Shown piece after piece: positions 33,348 through 45,700 of a stretch of 64,000 nt of DNA. Origin of the DNA: Gentiana macrophylla (lineage: Eukaryota > Streptophyta > Magnoliopsida > Gentianales > Gentianaceae); contig CM047807.1 in assembly GCA_026214975.1 (NCBI GenBank), forward strand, positions 65,389,824 through 65,453,823, written 5' to 3'. A model generated the notes under the pieces. The model was not told the origin of the DNA. It did not search any database and was given only the letters and a program-made list of their open reading frames with translations. Every line of letters starts with the position of its first letter. Position 1 is the stretch's first letter. Made by a program: the position numbers and the translations under genes.

Positions 33348-34524
33348 ATACAAGGGTGGATAACATCCACCAAAAACAATTGTTTCTCTCTTCTTCCGGG
33401 TGTTTCATGGTTTTATACACATTTATAGTCACACTCTCTTGTCCGACACGTAAAATTATGTCCCCCCTCTTAACATCTATTAAGGTCTCCCCAGTGTTGA
33501 GGAAAGGCTGACCTAATAAAAGAGGTGTCCTAGAGTCAGTGTCCATGTCCAGAACCACAAAATCAACCGGGAACACAAATCTATCAACCTGAACCAACAC
33601 ATCCTCAACAACTCCTAGCAGTGTCCTAACCGACCTATCCGCCATTTGCAATGTCAGGCTAGTTGGTTCTAATCTCCCTAAACCCAATTTATCATACACA
33701 GACTTTGGCATCAAACTAACAGATGCCCCCAAATCACAAAGCACATTCTTGATATCAGTCTCTCCTATGGTTATAGGGATGGTAAAAATGCCCCTATCTT
33801 GGATTATGGGAGGTATCTTGTTCTCAAAAATTGCAGAACACTCATAACTCACTTGCACCATTTGCTGCATTCTCTCCTTACTCGAGAGCATACTCTTTAA
33901 AAATTTGAAATACGACGGGATGTTGGCAATGATATCCAACATTGGCATGCTCACTTCAAATTTCCTCAACATTTCAAAAAATTTGGCTTGACTTTGGGTC
34001 AAGACCTCCTTTTTGTCTGTTTTAGGAGGATATGGTAAAGTGGCCACATCAAAACCCGGGGGAGGAGGGGGAATTTTACCTTTATTACCTTTTGGCTTGA
34101 GTGGTGGCGATGGCTCTTCTTCCTTTACGTCAATGATCACCGTGTCCGGCTTTGGCCTTGCCGCTTCTTCCCACTTTCTCTTGTATTCCTCCACTTCCCT
34201 TTCCAATCTCGAGATCTCCTTTTCTGCCCTCTTCTCAACATCTTCATCAAACCCTTCTTTCTCTTCCAATGGCCCTTTATAGTCAGAAAATTTTTCCTTC
34301 TCAGAATTTGGCACCACTTTCTCAAGTTTCCGGCTCGTTTGTCCCACCTCTTTACCACTTTGGGTAACTACCACACAAACGTCTTTTGAATCTTTGGGGT
34401 TCCTTTCCATGTTACTAGGAAGCCCCGTATTCAACGGTGGTTGAGCTCTGTTCTCGGTCATCTGCCCTATCTGAATCTCCAAATTACGCATGGCCGCTTT
34501 TTGTTCAATCATGAACTTGTTCAA
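33348..34524 (-). pseudogene. A2 gag C-terminus and aspartic protease
   Basis: A long open frame (34524 down to 33348) starts in the gag tail (MNKFMIEQKAAMRNLEIQIG), passes a charged KE-rich linker and a proline-rich stretch (KGKIPPPPPGFD). It then enters the pre-protease segment (MLDIIANIPSYFKFLKSM) and protease with CDLGASVSLMPKSVYDKLGL, where D-L-G-A is the catalytic loop. TPLLLGQPFLNTGETLIDVK follows. It is cut by A3 right after NNCF; the sequel is at 23148 and below. Retropepsin cleaves the gag-pol polyprotein. It is the best preserved A2 segment. Confidence 0.85.
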
Positions 34525-36913
34525 CAGATCAGAGCTTTCATTAGATGGCTTCTTCTGGTTCCCCGAACCACTCCCTTGTTGATTGTAGGATTTATTCTGC
34601 CTATGAGCATTCGGGTGTTGATAAGTTTCATAATTCTGATTTCCGGCTTGTTGGTAATTCTATTGGTTGCCGGATTGCTGCCCTTGCTCTCTATTCCCGT
34701 GATCTCGGTTCTGATTGTTACCTCACTGGCCTTGTCGATTCTGGCCCCAACTTTGGTTCCCCGAACCTTGATTCTGATTTTCATAGCCATGGTTGTTGGA
34801 ATTTTGATTTTGTCGATTCCAACTACCTTGGTTATTTTCTCTCCAATTTCCTTGGGAATTTTGAAAATTCCCTTGGTCGCGATTCTGACTCCAACCGCGG
34901 TTGCCTTGGCCCTGATTGTTGGAATTTTTCCGGGACCACTGATTGTTCTGGTTGTTGCCTCGGTCCCAATTTCCCTGGCCACTTTGATTTCCTTGATTTC
35001 CTTGGTTTCAATTCTGGCCTTGCTGGTTATTGTTCCAATTAGTCCCCGAATTCTGGTTCCTCCAATTGTTCCCGGAATTGTTGTTGTTCCAGCTTACCTG
35101 GTTGTTATTGCCTTGGTTCCAATTTCCCCTAGAATTATTTTCGACATAGTTCACATCGTTCTGTTGGAAATATTCTTCCATGCCACACCCCATCGATGGC
35201 TCAAAATCTTGGAAGTTCGGTGGAACTTGCCAATTTGGGTTGTTACCCCATGGGTTGTTCTGGTTCCATTGTCCCCGAATTTTGTTGTTTGACCAAATTG
35301 CGGATTCCTCCCGAAACCTCGCCGATTACTATTTGAACTCCATGTCCCCAATCTGTTAAGCGCCGCAACTAGATCTTCCATAACTGCCACTGGTTGTTGC
35401 TGAGATACCTTTGCTACAGGTTGTGGTTGGGTCGGCCGTGGTATATGTTGTGGTAATTGCCGAGGATAAGTCGCTCGCTCGGGTCGCATGTAATCGAGCC
35501 GAGTGATTACCGCCACACAACCGACAAAATCTGTTGTGGCTCTTTCGGTTTCTTCATCTCTCGCTCAAGTGCCAACAACTCATTATGTGTGGCCGCTCTT
35601 TATCCAATCGCTTCTTCAAGGGCCTTAACAGCTTTGTTGTGGTGCATTTGGGTTTTTTGTCCCAAAACTGGAAACCCATTCATCATCCCTCTCGATAGCA
35701 TCGTTAATATGTTGCATTTCTAGATCGGGGTCAATTCTCATCAAACCGTTTCAACTAGTTGCATCTAAGAGATTTTAGTCTGACTTATCCAAGGATCTAT
35801 AAATCTTTATCACCTGCTCAACTGTACTCAAATTGTGTGGAGGGCACTTCTTTAGCAATGCCCTAAACCGTTCAACTGTCTCTTTCATGGTTTCCCCCTT
35901 TCGCCCACTTAAATTGTGTATTTATCGCTTTCAATCCACAATCTTTGCTGGAGGGAAATATTTCTTCAGAAAAAATCGGCCACTTCGGCCCATGTAGATA
36001 ATGAGGCGTTAGGAAGGGTGTTGAACCATGTTCTTGCAGCTCCCCTTAATGCAAATTGAAACATCATCAACTTGAGCACCTCCTCGCTCACTCCGTTGTA
36101 CTTCAGTGTCGAGATGATTAGCAGATAGTTGTCTAAGAATTCATTCGGGTCCTCATTCCTCTGCCCGTAGAAAACTGCATTCTCACTGATCAGGTTGTTG
36201 ACATTCTGCTTCGGTTCCATGTTGTTAGCATGGATAGCTGGGATCCTGATCGGATTATGTCCGATCCCTTGATACGGGTTAACCACGTAATCCCTTGCTG
36301 ATACAAACCCCTGATTCGCCTGTGGGTTGTTCGGGTTATTATACATGTTGTTCTGATTCGGTTGCAGAAGCTGAATCTGTGCCATCTATTGTTGAATTAA
36401 CCGATACATCTACATTTGAAAATTGTCCTGGCCAGGCGGCTATTGCTGAAACTGACCACCCCCTTGTTGGTGTTGCTGTTGGCGAAGAGGTGGTGGGTGG
36501 TTATTTTGGAATTGACAACCCCCTACTTGACCATTTTGTCCATTCGGCTGCCTCTGACCATTTAACACATTATTTTGTTGGTCCTGTCTGTTTCTTCCAT
36601 CACCCCCTTCTAGAGCGGGGTAAAAAAAATTTATCCCATCTGTCTTTGCAGCCATAGGAGGGTCCAGAGGATTCCTCTCGCATGCAGGAGGGTTATTTAG
36701 AGAACCCAAACCCCCCATTTGAGACGTCCCATCATCATTCAACCGATCTCTACCATTGGTTGTCATCTCTTCTTCCTCTGAAGAGAAGTCTGATGTTTTG
36801 TGTCCGTCCACGGTTTCTGGAACAGGAGCAAACAATCTACTCCTCAACTGCCTTGCGTGCCTGTCGATTTTCGGATAATAAGGCTCTAGAGGTTCCCCAG
36901 AGCTCCGGGTCAT
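34521..36913 (-). pseudogene. A2 gag with Asn/Gln/Gly-rich region
   Basis: Start proposed at ATG 36913 (MTRSSGEPLEPYYPKIDRHA), typical of Athila gag N-termini. The capsid part (36385-35966) has NAVFYGQRNEDPNEFLDNYL and GAARTWFNTLPNASLSTWAE. A knuckle-like CRLCGGNHSARLH lies near 35520. Downstream (35193-34540) the protein is an N/Q/G/W-rich low-complexity chain with repeats such as NWNNNQQG, GNNQNNQWS and NRGWSQNRDQGN. Gag forms the virus-like particle. Five or more frame breaks. Confidence 0.75.
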
Positions 36914-37006
36914 ACACTGCAAGTCAAAACAAAACAACAAGAAAACAATAAAAATGACCTAAGCCCAAGCTTTCGGTCAACTTTTGTGATATCAAAGTTT
37001 TGCCAA

Positions 37007-37024
37007 TCCCCGGCAACGGCGCCA
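37007..37024 (-). promoter_or_regulatory. A2 primer-binding site
   Basis: Minus strand TGGCGCCGTTGCCGGGGA, three bases inside the LTR end. It is the PBS usual for Athila-type elements (complementary to a tRNA 3' end, commonly given as tRNA-Asp). Confidence 0.9.
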
Positions 37025-37027
37025 ACT

Positions 37028-38697
37028 TGATAAGAGAATTTTGCAATCCAGTTAATCAAGTAAAAACTCGAAACCTTAGCAAAATCTACTTTCTAACTGG
37101 CAGTGGACCGGATCGATTGTAGGTAGTGCTTGAGGAGTCCGAGGTCGAACCAACATAGATTGGCTTTGAGTACCACAGCTGACTTAGCACTCAGTCCAGG
37201 TCAACCAGAAAAATATGACGTTATACTATTGCATAATAGAAAGATTATACTAACCGGATTTCTTAACGATTAAAAGAGGTACAGCCGAACTAAGATCCAG
37301 CAGATTACTCTACCCCCAGACAAACTACCCCGGGGGTGTGCTCTACCTTCGTTGTCTGTCTAATGATAAACTCACAGGTGTCGTGTCCTAATTCTGGTGC
37401 TAACTCACACCCTACGCAAAGCTCATCAACCCTCCCTTTAGAAGGCCAACTCACCTAATGTGATTAAGTTCTAGACTCGTCCGAGTGAATGATAAAAACC
37501 CCGTATTGGACATGGACCTAACGACTAGGGTGTCAATCTAGTGCACAGGTAGGTGTCAAACTACCTTTCAAGCCAAAACGTCTACGGTCCCGAAACCCCG
37601 GTTCCCACACTTCGCCACAACATACATTTATAAGCTAGGTGTGTGTGATGGTGAACTAGGTGATCAAGCTAGCGCAATTACGATTAAAGCAGGTTTCGTG
37701 ATATGAATTATCAATTAGAACATTTTATTACGTGCTACACTACCTCCCGGTTCATATCTCTAATGGCGTTTCATTCGCTTTCACATAATTCAGCCGTACG
37801 ATATATTTAGCTACTCATTATCGAATTGAAACAATATACGGTAAAGGAATTCATGATATAAACCATAGGAGAACAAGAAATCATACCCACTTTATTGAAA
37901 AGATCAAATCTTGACAATCGAAATGTAACGGATTGATGTTGTAATGTATCTAATGTAATAGAGGATCGAAAGATGAGAACAATGGTATATGGCACTTAAT
38001 TCTACGCTTTGATTTGAAGGAAATCGCCAAAAGAGGCTAAAACTATCTAAATTGTAAAAGTCTCAATAAGAAAACGCTTGAGGTGCCCTTTTATAGCCTA
38101 GGGGCAAAATTCAAATTATCCGTGCAAAAGCAGTGCTATCCGTGACGGATAGTTCTTGATTCTCCAAGTTATTCGTACGGATGGAAATCTATCCGTACGG
38201 ATAAGTCTCTAATTACATCTTCTGTTTTGTGCTCCCAAGTGTCTGTCCGTACGGCTGGCTTTCTATCCATCCGGATAGATCACTGTCCAATATTTTTGTT
38301 TCTGACTGAGAGTTGTCCGTACGGACAGACGTTTATCCGTACGGATAGATGCCTTAACTTAAAAAACTTCACTTTTTCCAAACTTAGCCATCGTTTCTCG
38401 CCTCGGGCACGTTTAAACTCATAAATCATCGCTTTCCAGGCTCCCAACTCACCCAAATCCTGCATAAACATGGAAACAACAAGCAAACGCATAACCCCGC
38501 AAACTACGGGTGCTCGGGAAATGAGTATAAAGTGCTAAAAGTAGGCCGAGTTTGCGGAAAAACCGACAGTTACTCGTCGTGCAAAGAAAACCTCATTAAC
38601 ACTCAATATAGGGTCTAAACTCACCCGAAATATGCTAGAAACATGATAACCGTGGGTTAAACTGTACAGAAATGTACAGTAAAGTTGGTTCCTATCG
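37028..38697 (-). repeat. A2 5' LTR, shared with a second internal fragment
   Basis: On the minus strand runs from (C)GATAGGAACCAAC at 38697 to CTTATCA at 37028, 1670 bp. Palindromic array at 38350-38117 (ATCCGTACGGAT, GTCCGTACGGAC, CTATCCGTGACGGATAG, ATCCATCCGGAT), then TATAAAAG 22 bp on (38095-38088). It has a PBS on one side (37024-37007) and a PPT on the other (38698-38714). Confidence 0.9.
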
Positions 38698-38831
38698 CCA
38701 CCCCACACTTAGCCTTTACTCGAACTCGAGTAAATCAGGCGATCAAACATTGCCAAAGAATCAACTTTACGGTACATGCATGTGTTTCAAAATATCAAAG
38801 TAAAAGGAACTTAGACAAGTGAATGTAATAC
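38698..38831 (-). mobile_element. 3'-UTR and PPT fragment of another Athila copy, upstream of the A2 LTR
   Basis: Reverse complement matches A3's 31590-31724: ATTCACTT...TAAGTT, TGCATGTACCGTAAA, hairpin TTTACTCGA/TCGAGTAAA (38734-38715), GGCTAAGTGTGGGGTGG. Similarity stops at about 38831. Confidence 0.85.
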
Positions 38832-40447
38832 CTTGATTTTTCAGGCCTCGGTAACTCAGAAATTACCTTCGGGAAACCGGCCCTGAAATTTCTCTTTCTG
38901 GCAGTTTAACATGTGCAGGGTTGATACAGAACGACTCAAGACTCATAATAAAATAAAATAACACAAAAACGACTTCTTAATTAGAATTAAGAAGTTTATA
39001 TTTACAATTGGCCATTGTCCCCGGCAACAGCTCCAAAAATCTTAGTCACATGTAAGTCACTAACGTCGATATTACTAGCAAGAATACTAGTTACATCGTA
39101 GTATAGTAAATGCGAGTCAAGGTCGATCCCACAGAGAGAATGCAACTATAAGTATAAACGACTCTAACCTAATTAAGAAGCAACATAGAGGCGGTCATTG
39201 ACCAACAATAACATAAAATGAAACAAACATGGTATTCTCTCCCTCTCCTCACCGATCTACAAACATGGATTAGTTAATCATCATGTTTACTTCCCCACAT
39301 AATTTCCTTAGATTAATCGTGAGCTTTTAATGATTATTATCATATTTAACAGCTACGGGTGCAATTCCTAACCCTATCCACTCCGACAATGGAAGTAGAC
39401 AATCTATACGCAAGCTACCCTCCTTAATTTGTCCGTAATAGCTCATACGCATAAAGAACTAGAACTGCCGATATTGAGCGCTAACTCTTACCGCTAACCC
39501 GCCTAGACAGTTGTCGACATTGACCAGCACATTCCTAGGGTCCATCAAGACTATGTCCTAATTAACACTTCACAAACAGTCCTTCATGTTAATTTATGAA
39601 TTATGAATACTAGATTGGCAAGACCTATTACTCATTGTAATTATTTTTTCCGATCAACATAGCTGAAGTGAATCCCAGTTAAGGTTTTCTAAAACATGCC
39701 CCGGTAAACCGGTATAGACCACCGGGTTACCAGGGGAGGCTTTTCCAAATTTTTGGATCTACATTGCTCAGTAAGATTAAAATAAGTAAATTATGGGGTT
39801 GTTAAACATGCATATTAAATAAAACACATAAATACGAACAGATCTACCATATTGAAGATAAAAAGGAACGTTCGAAGCTTCTTACCTTCAACAATGGAGA
39901 TCTAGCTCGATCTACTCAAGCTAGAGATGATGGAATTTATTTCATCAAATTTGTATAATAAAATTGAATATAATTGAGTGCTTATGAAAAATTATACAAT
40001 AATCTGTAAATGCGGCCTTTTATTGATACAATGACCGACTTAAGACTCTCTAAAACCCTAACCTACCTAGATAATGCGGCAGAATCAATTTCGTGTTCCA
40101 CAAGACGCCAATTTACCGGGCCTAGCCTCCTGGTTACCGGGCCTACGTTTCTTCCTTTTCTTCAGCTAGCTTCTTCTTGGAGTTCAATCACTTGTCCCAA
40201 TGTATTTCTTTTGGTCTAGATCCGTTCTCCAATGCTCCAGATTCGGTACATCCTATAAAACATGCAAAACGAGACAAAACAGTACCAAAACATCGGGAAA
40301 ATAGCATAGATACAGAATTACGATACTGGAAACACTCACATAGCATTTAACTTATATTGCATATAATAATGAGCCTATCTATCCTCTCTTGAGCAGAATT
40401 CAGGGTAAATATAGGTATAATTATTGGTACCATTTAGAGCATTATCA
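38832..40447 (-). mobile_element. A4: Athila-like LTR, PBS and short leader
   Basis: On the minus strand an LTR starting TGATAATGCTC (40447) runs to about 39051-39036, followed by a PBS-like TGGAGCTGTTGCCGGGGAC (39035-39017) and about 185 bases of leader. Then the sequence breaks at 38832. The CTGTGGGATCGACCTTGAC block lies near the LTR end, as in A1-A3. The LTR and leader carry their own palindromes (CCGGTAAACCGG 39704; ACCGGGTTACC 39721; TTACCGGGCC 40112 and 40135). The inner LTR edge is uncertain by about 15 bp. No coding region survives. Confidence 0.65.
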
Positions 40448-41128
40448 TTGCCCTTGAGTATGTTTCAAAAAAGGGTATATAATGGAGCCCTTCAGGCGCT
40501 GCTTTCAGGACCCGTTTGTCGAAGATGATGGTCCCCCAGGATTTCTTATCCTTTTTTCTGACTTTAAGCTGTTGGAGGTCTTCAACCTGTTTATAAAGTT
40601 TTGTGAACTAATCCTCGAGCATATGTGGTGTGTAGTGCTGGGAACTACCTGCTGTCCTTGACCTCTCGGATTGAGACATGTGATCATCATGGTGACCACC
40701 CAACCTTGACTTTAAGTCCCGATGAGCTGAGTTAAATTTGTCGATTTTCTCTTGTTGGGGATCCTAATCCCCTTTTCCCAACTTAGGACCCAAGCAATCC
40801 TGAATCGTTCTCTTTTCGTGAGGCCGACCGTAGTTGACATGGCACCCCATTCCCTTCCGAGATGATGGGAAGAAGATACAAGTGTTAGTGAACCTGGTGG
40901 GGAGTGTTTGATGATGGTGGGCGACCTCGTAAGTCAATGATTGGGAGTGTTTGTTCTCTGAAACGGGTCAAGTCCTAATTAGTTTGATGGATTCTTTCGG
41001 CATAAGCGACGTGAGCGTGCAATGCCCTCACATAAAGTATGTCTTAAGCCTCTATCTCTTTGAGGGGGAGATAACCTATGAGAACGGGCTGTCCTTAAGG
41101 CTCCATCCACGTCCTTTCCTTTGCCCGC
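40448..41128. other. Unassigned, low-copy-looking fragment
   Basis: No gene I can name. A + strand reading at 40951-41128 (IKYVLSLYLFEGEITY, GLSLRLHPRPFLCPLL) weakly recalls the GLR.PLHPF segment of the gypsy-type transposon proteins related to T1's antisense ORF, but this is a guess. It ends at the C1 LTR. Confidence 0.25.
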
Positions 41129-42538
41129 TGTTGGTCCCAGAGAGAAGGGTGAAACTATAGTCGAGGGGGGGTGAATGACTATAGTGGAGTTTCAAAACTT
41201 TTCTTGTGTTTTAAAAGCTTTTGAGCAAATGGATAAGTCCCTTCTACTATGTTGTTTTCAAATCAGTTTAGACAATCACGAGATATGTGTTATGATGTAG
41301 ACAAATTAAATAAGTCTTTGTAAAGTAAATTGCGAAATTAAATTGACACAAGGCTTATAGTGGTTCAGGGTGGTGTAATCCCTTAATCCACTCTTCTCCT
41401 GTGTGATGATCGGAGGAATTCACTATTGTTTTCACAGATACAACAATGTGATTGTCCTTGGCTTCCCAAGCTTCACAATCTACAAGACTATCACTCCTTG
41501 ATCGCAAATGAACCTTCATGATTCAGTCTTCCTTTTCTTGCTCCTTGAGATCAAAATCCTTCAACAAATTATCACAGCTTCAACTCCTTCTCAGATTGCC
41601 TCTGATTCATTTGTTTACTTTGATGTGAATGTGATTCACGCACTTGCTTGATCAATCTCACCTCAATATGACTTTGTAGTTCGATGTTTGAGTTGATCAC
41701 TAGATGTATCCTTGTAAGTTTAGATAGAAGGCTTTTCTAATTGACAGAGTTTCTGCTTTTCTTTCTTTTTCGATTCACCTTTTCTTTTTCTGTCAATGCC
41801 TTCTATTTATAGCCTTGAGTAGCCTTGATTTTGAAATTCCGTCCGTTGGCTATATTAATGAGGGAATAATCCTTGATTTTATCCTTGATTCCCCCTTAAT
41901 TGTATTCTCCTTGATTTCAGAGATCGGATTCTTCTTTCAAATGTATAGCGAGAAAATCCGTCCTTGATTGATCCTTCAATGATTGTGCATTTAATGCATG
42001 ATCTGCTTTGAATCTTCAATGTATATTAAATCGATCTTGTAAGTGTCTCTTCACCGTCTCAGAGAACGGTGGAGTGAGCCTTCCGACTTAGCCGTTAGTT
42101 CTTTCTTCGCCGTTTTGTTTTCTCTTTGCCGACAATGCTGTACTCACCGATTCAAATTGCTTTCTTCTTTGCTTTAGTTTCAGGAGAATCTTTATACTTC
42201 ACCGATCCTTGATTTGGGTGAGATCGGTGTACACCATATTGGAATATTGAGTTTCATCACTTGAGACATAACTTAGACTTATCCAAGGTCATCACACTTC
42301 CTTGGTTATAAGTCCGATCATAATCCTTCTCTCATCTCTCGTGGTGCTTGGTGGCTTCACTCTGCCAATGTCTGCTTTCACTTTGCCGCCCTACCAACTA
42401 GTACAATACTTGTCCGACTCAACTTATACAACATGTCAGACTCTAAGTAAAGACTTATACGGAGAATTCTAACTTATTTCAGGCTTGCTATAACAGCTAG
42501 CATGGCCATCATCAAAACATAATAAAATGTTCCTAACA
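41129..42538 (-). repeat. C1 3' LTR, 1410 bp
   Basis: TG..CA ends; TATA-like TATAAATA on the minus strand at 41811-41804. Aligns along its whole length with 49939-51335, with many small differences at CAG/CTG sites. Confidence 0.95.
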
Positions 42539-42559
42539 ATTTCCCCCTTTTTGATGATG
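42507..42559 (-). promoter_or_regulatory. C1 PPT inside an inverted repeat
   Basis: CATCATCAAAA (42507-42517) in the LTR pairs perfectly with TTTTGATGATG (42549-42559) in the internal region. The PPT (AAAGGGGGAAAT, minus strand) and the LTR tip lie in the loop. Confidence 0.8.
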
Positions 42560-42781
42560 CCAAAACCCTCATAAGCCTGATTATAAGTAATCAAAAAAAT
42601 TCATAATAACCAACAGAACAAAATTTCAACAATTTTATTCATCCATCAAGGGGCAATGAGATCCACAGAATTTATTCAACTGTTACAAACTACATTTTGC
42701 TTAATTCAGCCTTGTACCTTTTGAACTTTGTAGTCTAAACCTCTTCAATGTCTTTCCAATCAATTTCTGGAAACTTCCACT

Positions 42782-45700
42782 TCAAGTAAGCCAAATCATG
42801 TATTCAGATACACCTAAAAACTCTTTTGGCAAAAAGTCTATTGAAATCGTGCATGGTTTCATTGGCCTTAGGTTCACCAAAATATTTTTCAAGTCTTTCC
42901 TAGCCTCAAAGAATGCGTGAGTCTCATAAATTTGAGACTTTGTAGACCCCCACTGCTCTCGCTTTTTCCAATCTCCCCATGGGATTGAAGAATCTTGCCA
43001 TGTATTTGAAATCTTCTTGTTGTGCGGTGGCGGTGTCTTCCGGTCCCTTTGCAGATATAGTGGTATAGCTGAACTTGGTTTGTTGTTGGTCCGCTTGAGA
43101 AGTGCAAATTCTCTTTTGACTTCATTGTAGAGTTTGGCCTTATCAATTCTCATCCTTTCATCCTGATAGTTTAGCCAATCAGCCCAAGCTTCATCTTGTG
43201 AGAGGTGAGGATAAAGTCCTTCATGTACTCTAAAAAATTATCTTACATGGTCCAGTACATCTGCATCATATTCTGCTTTGCTTTGGTGACCAGTGTAAGT
43301 TCTGTGCTCACTAGTATATTTGGAGCTGATGCTGCCTCCGGTGGTATTTCCTCCGTGTCTTTGAGTCTGTGTTGACTAGCGATGATCCTCTTTCTTTGGG
43401 TGGATCCAGGCCTTTGCTGTCTGCCGGACCTGTCTCTATCATCATCTCTTCGTTGAATAGGAAGAGGAAATCCAATACAGGGTTCTTTTGAGGCTTTTTC
43501 TCTTTCTTCTCTGATCCTTCTTTGTTGCTCTTCTGCTTCATTTCTGATCCTTATTTCTCTGTCTCTTGCTCTCAATTGTTCTTCAGTGAAATTAGGGGGT
43601 TTGAAAGTTGAACCTTCAGGCTTATCCAGATTTCCCCCCTTTTTGGCAGCATCATCCCTTTGTCAGTAGTAGGATGCTATTGGTGGCTTCGCCGTTCCAA
43701 TCGTGAGAGTCAAGTTTTGATTCAATAGAGGTGAATCTATTGTTATGATCATTCAATTTCTCATTGACACTCTTAAGTCTAGTGCCAAAAGCTACCGCTG
43801 ATTCGCTTTTCTTGGGAAATGTGTTGCCTGAGGCCTGCAAGACTGTTGGTGATATTGATGTTAAGCTGCTTCATCAGACTTCCCTGTTGTTGAACCACAA
43901 TGTTTTGTGCATCAATGTACTCGGCAATGGTTTGAAACTTGTTTTCAATGGAGGAGCTTTTGTCATTAAACGCCAAGTCATGGATCCGAGATACATTGCT
44001 TGTTGTTCCAATTCTTCACCAAAGAAGTCCGCCGCTTTCTCAAAAGTTTCATTTGTAATGCCAAGTGTTCACCGAGAGAGTTTGTGCCTTGTTTCACCGG
44101 TTCGGATCTGCTTGTCGCCCTTGTCTTGATGTTGAGTGACATCTGCATTTACATCTAGATCTTCAAGTATTTGGGTAGATGAGTACACCGGTGTGGCTTG
44201 AGTCTGCTGCTCCCCATCTCTATGCCGGGGTTGTCTTGATCGAGTGGCGTGGCGGTGAACCAAGGTCCACAATGTTTGTACTTGCTTAGTCGAAACATTG
44301 ATGTGACAAATGTTGAGTGACTGTCTTTGCTGGAGTTGAATACTTGCCGGAGGCTTGTGGTTTCAAAAATGTACGGAGAAGAGTAGTGTCATCAATTGCA
44401 TCTGGTGCAGGAGCATCCTCTTCTCTGTCTTTACCTAAATCACCATCATTATTGTCATTACAATCATGATCATTATCATCATCATCATCATGATCATCAT
44501 CACCACCGTCTGAGTCATCATTCGCCTCCCGCAGGTCTCAGAGCATCTTTGCCTTGGCTGCATCAACCAATTCCCATAGTGGTGATTCATCAAGTACTCC
44601 TACAAGTGTTGTGATTCCCAGAAAATCAAATAACCAAGCTTCTTCAGTAAGCATGTGGTCTGTGTCTTGAAGTTGTTGTCTGGAATCGCCTTCCTTCCAT
44701 TCAAGATATTCTGCAATTCGGTCATCTATTTCGTTTACAGACAATTGTACAGCTTCTTCTAGAGATTCCTCATCTTCTCCAGTGTTTTCTTCATTTGGAT
44801 GCTGTTCATCCTCACTAGCACTTTCTTCTACTTGCTGTGCTTCCTCATTGTCAAAATCCTCTTCTGCTTCTTCTTCATCAATTAATTTTCCAAAGTCTGT
44901 CTTTTCCAGACTTCGCCTGACCTTTTGTTTCTTTCTTTGACTTGTGGTGTTGTGTGATGATTTCTTCCTCTTTCCTTCTCCTGCCTTCTTTTGTGGTTTG
45001 ACATAAGTAAACATGACTTTGGATTCATGCGATCTGTGGAGTTGTATGAGGGGACTTTGAGACATTGCAACGAGATAGTGCACCTGTATCCCATATGACT
45101 TTTTACCTGCAATTGTCCTTTCATTGTCTTTCCCTCTTTTATCCCTTTTCGCTTTGCTTTTACTTCACCTTGGATTTGCTCTTTAATTCTCAAAAGAAGT
45201 ATTTTGCCCAATTAAATCGTGAGTCGGTTATAGATGATTCCCATTAACCGCATTCTAATTTCTGTCATGGCATGATTTGCTCCCAACTTTCCTTCAATGG
45301 TTTTGCCAATTAGGGCACTAAACTCATTAAATGGCTGCTTCAACTCAGATCTGAGACAATTTACTTTTGTGGATCCTGGGTTTGCCGTTTTGGCAATGAT
45401 TGCCCAGAATTCATCTAAGTCCTGTGGTATCAATGTCACTTTTGCTTGACCCTTATTTGAAAGTTTCAGATGTTTTCGAATTACCTTTCTTTGTAATCAC
45501 CACGCCTTTGCCATTTATGGATGCAACAATCTTGTCTTCTTCGAACTTGTCACCTTCTTCAAGAGGAGCCCAGCACGTATTGTGCGATTTCCGTATGAAA
45601 TCGGACTTTCATAACACACTTCCGCTTATTGGAGGATTGAGGAATGTGGATAATTTTAGTTTCTCGCAGCCTGATGCCAACCTTTTGGCATGCTCATCAT

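Larger units (their letters stand above)
16708..38697 (-). mobile_element. A2: Athila-type Ty3/Gypsy element, split by A3
   Basis: Minus-strand order: 5' LTR (38697-37028), PBS (37024-37007), gag (about 36913-34521), protease (to 33348). After the 10.2-kb A3 insertion come pol (23148-about 19985), post-pol hairpins (19875-19826), palindromic array (19708-19480), 5'-UTR intron (19162-18896) and ORF3 (18887-about 17163). The 3' UTR runs to the assembly gap at 16708, so the 3' LTR is missing or hidden in the gap. At 16850-16920 the 3' UTR still matches A3's 30180-30270. AGACA on both sides of A3 (23149-23153 and 33343-33347) proves that the two halves were once joined. Confidence 0.9.

Noticed and set aside
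34441..35292. Open frame of 283 codons on the + strand, very hydrophobic (I, L, V-rich), resembling a multi-pass membrane protein
   Set aside because: It is antisense to the Asn/Gln-rich part of A2 gag. AAY and CAR codons read backwards as I, V and L codons, which explains both the openness and the hydrophobicity.
43764..44129. 121-codon + strand frame in C1
   Set aside because: Shadow of the minus-strand third ORF, whose coiled-coil reading has the more protein-like composition.
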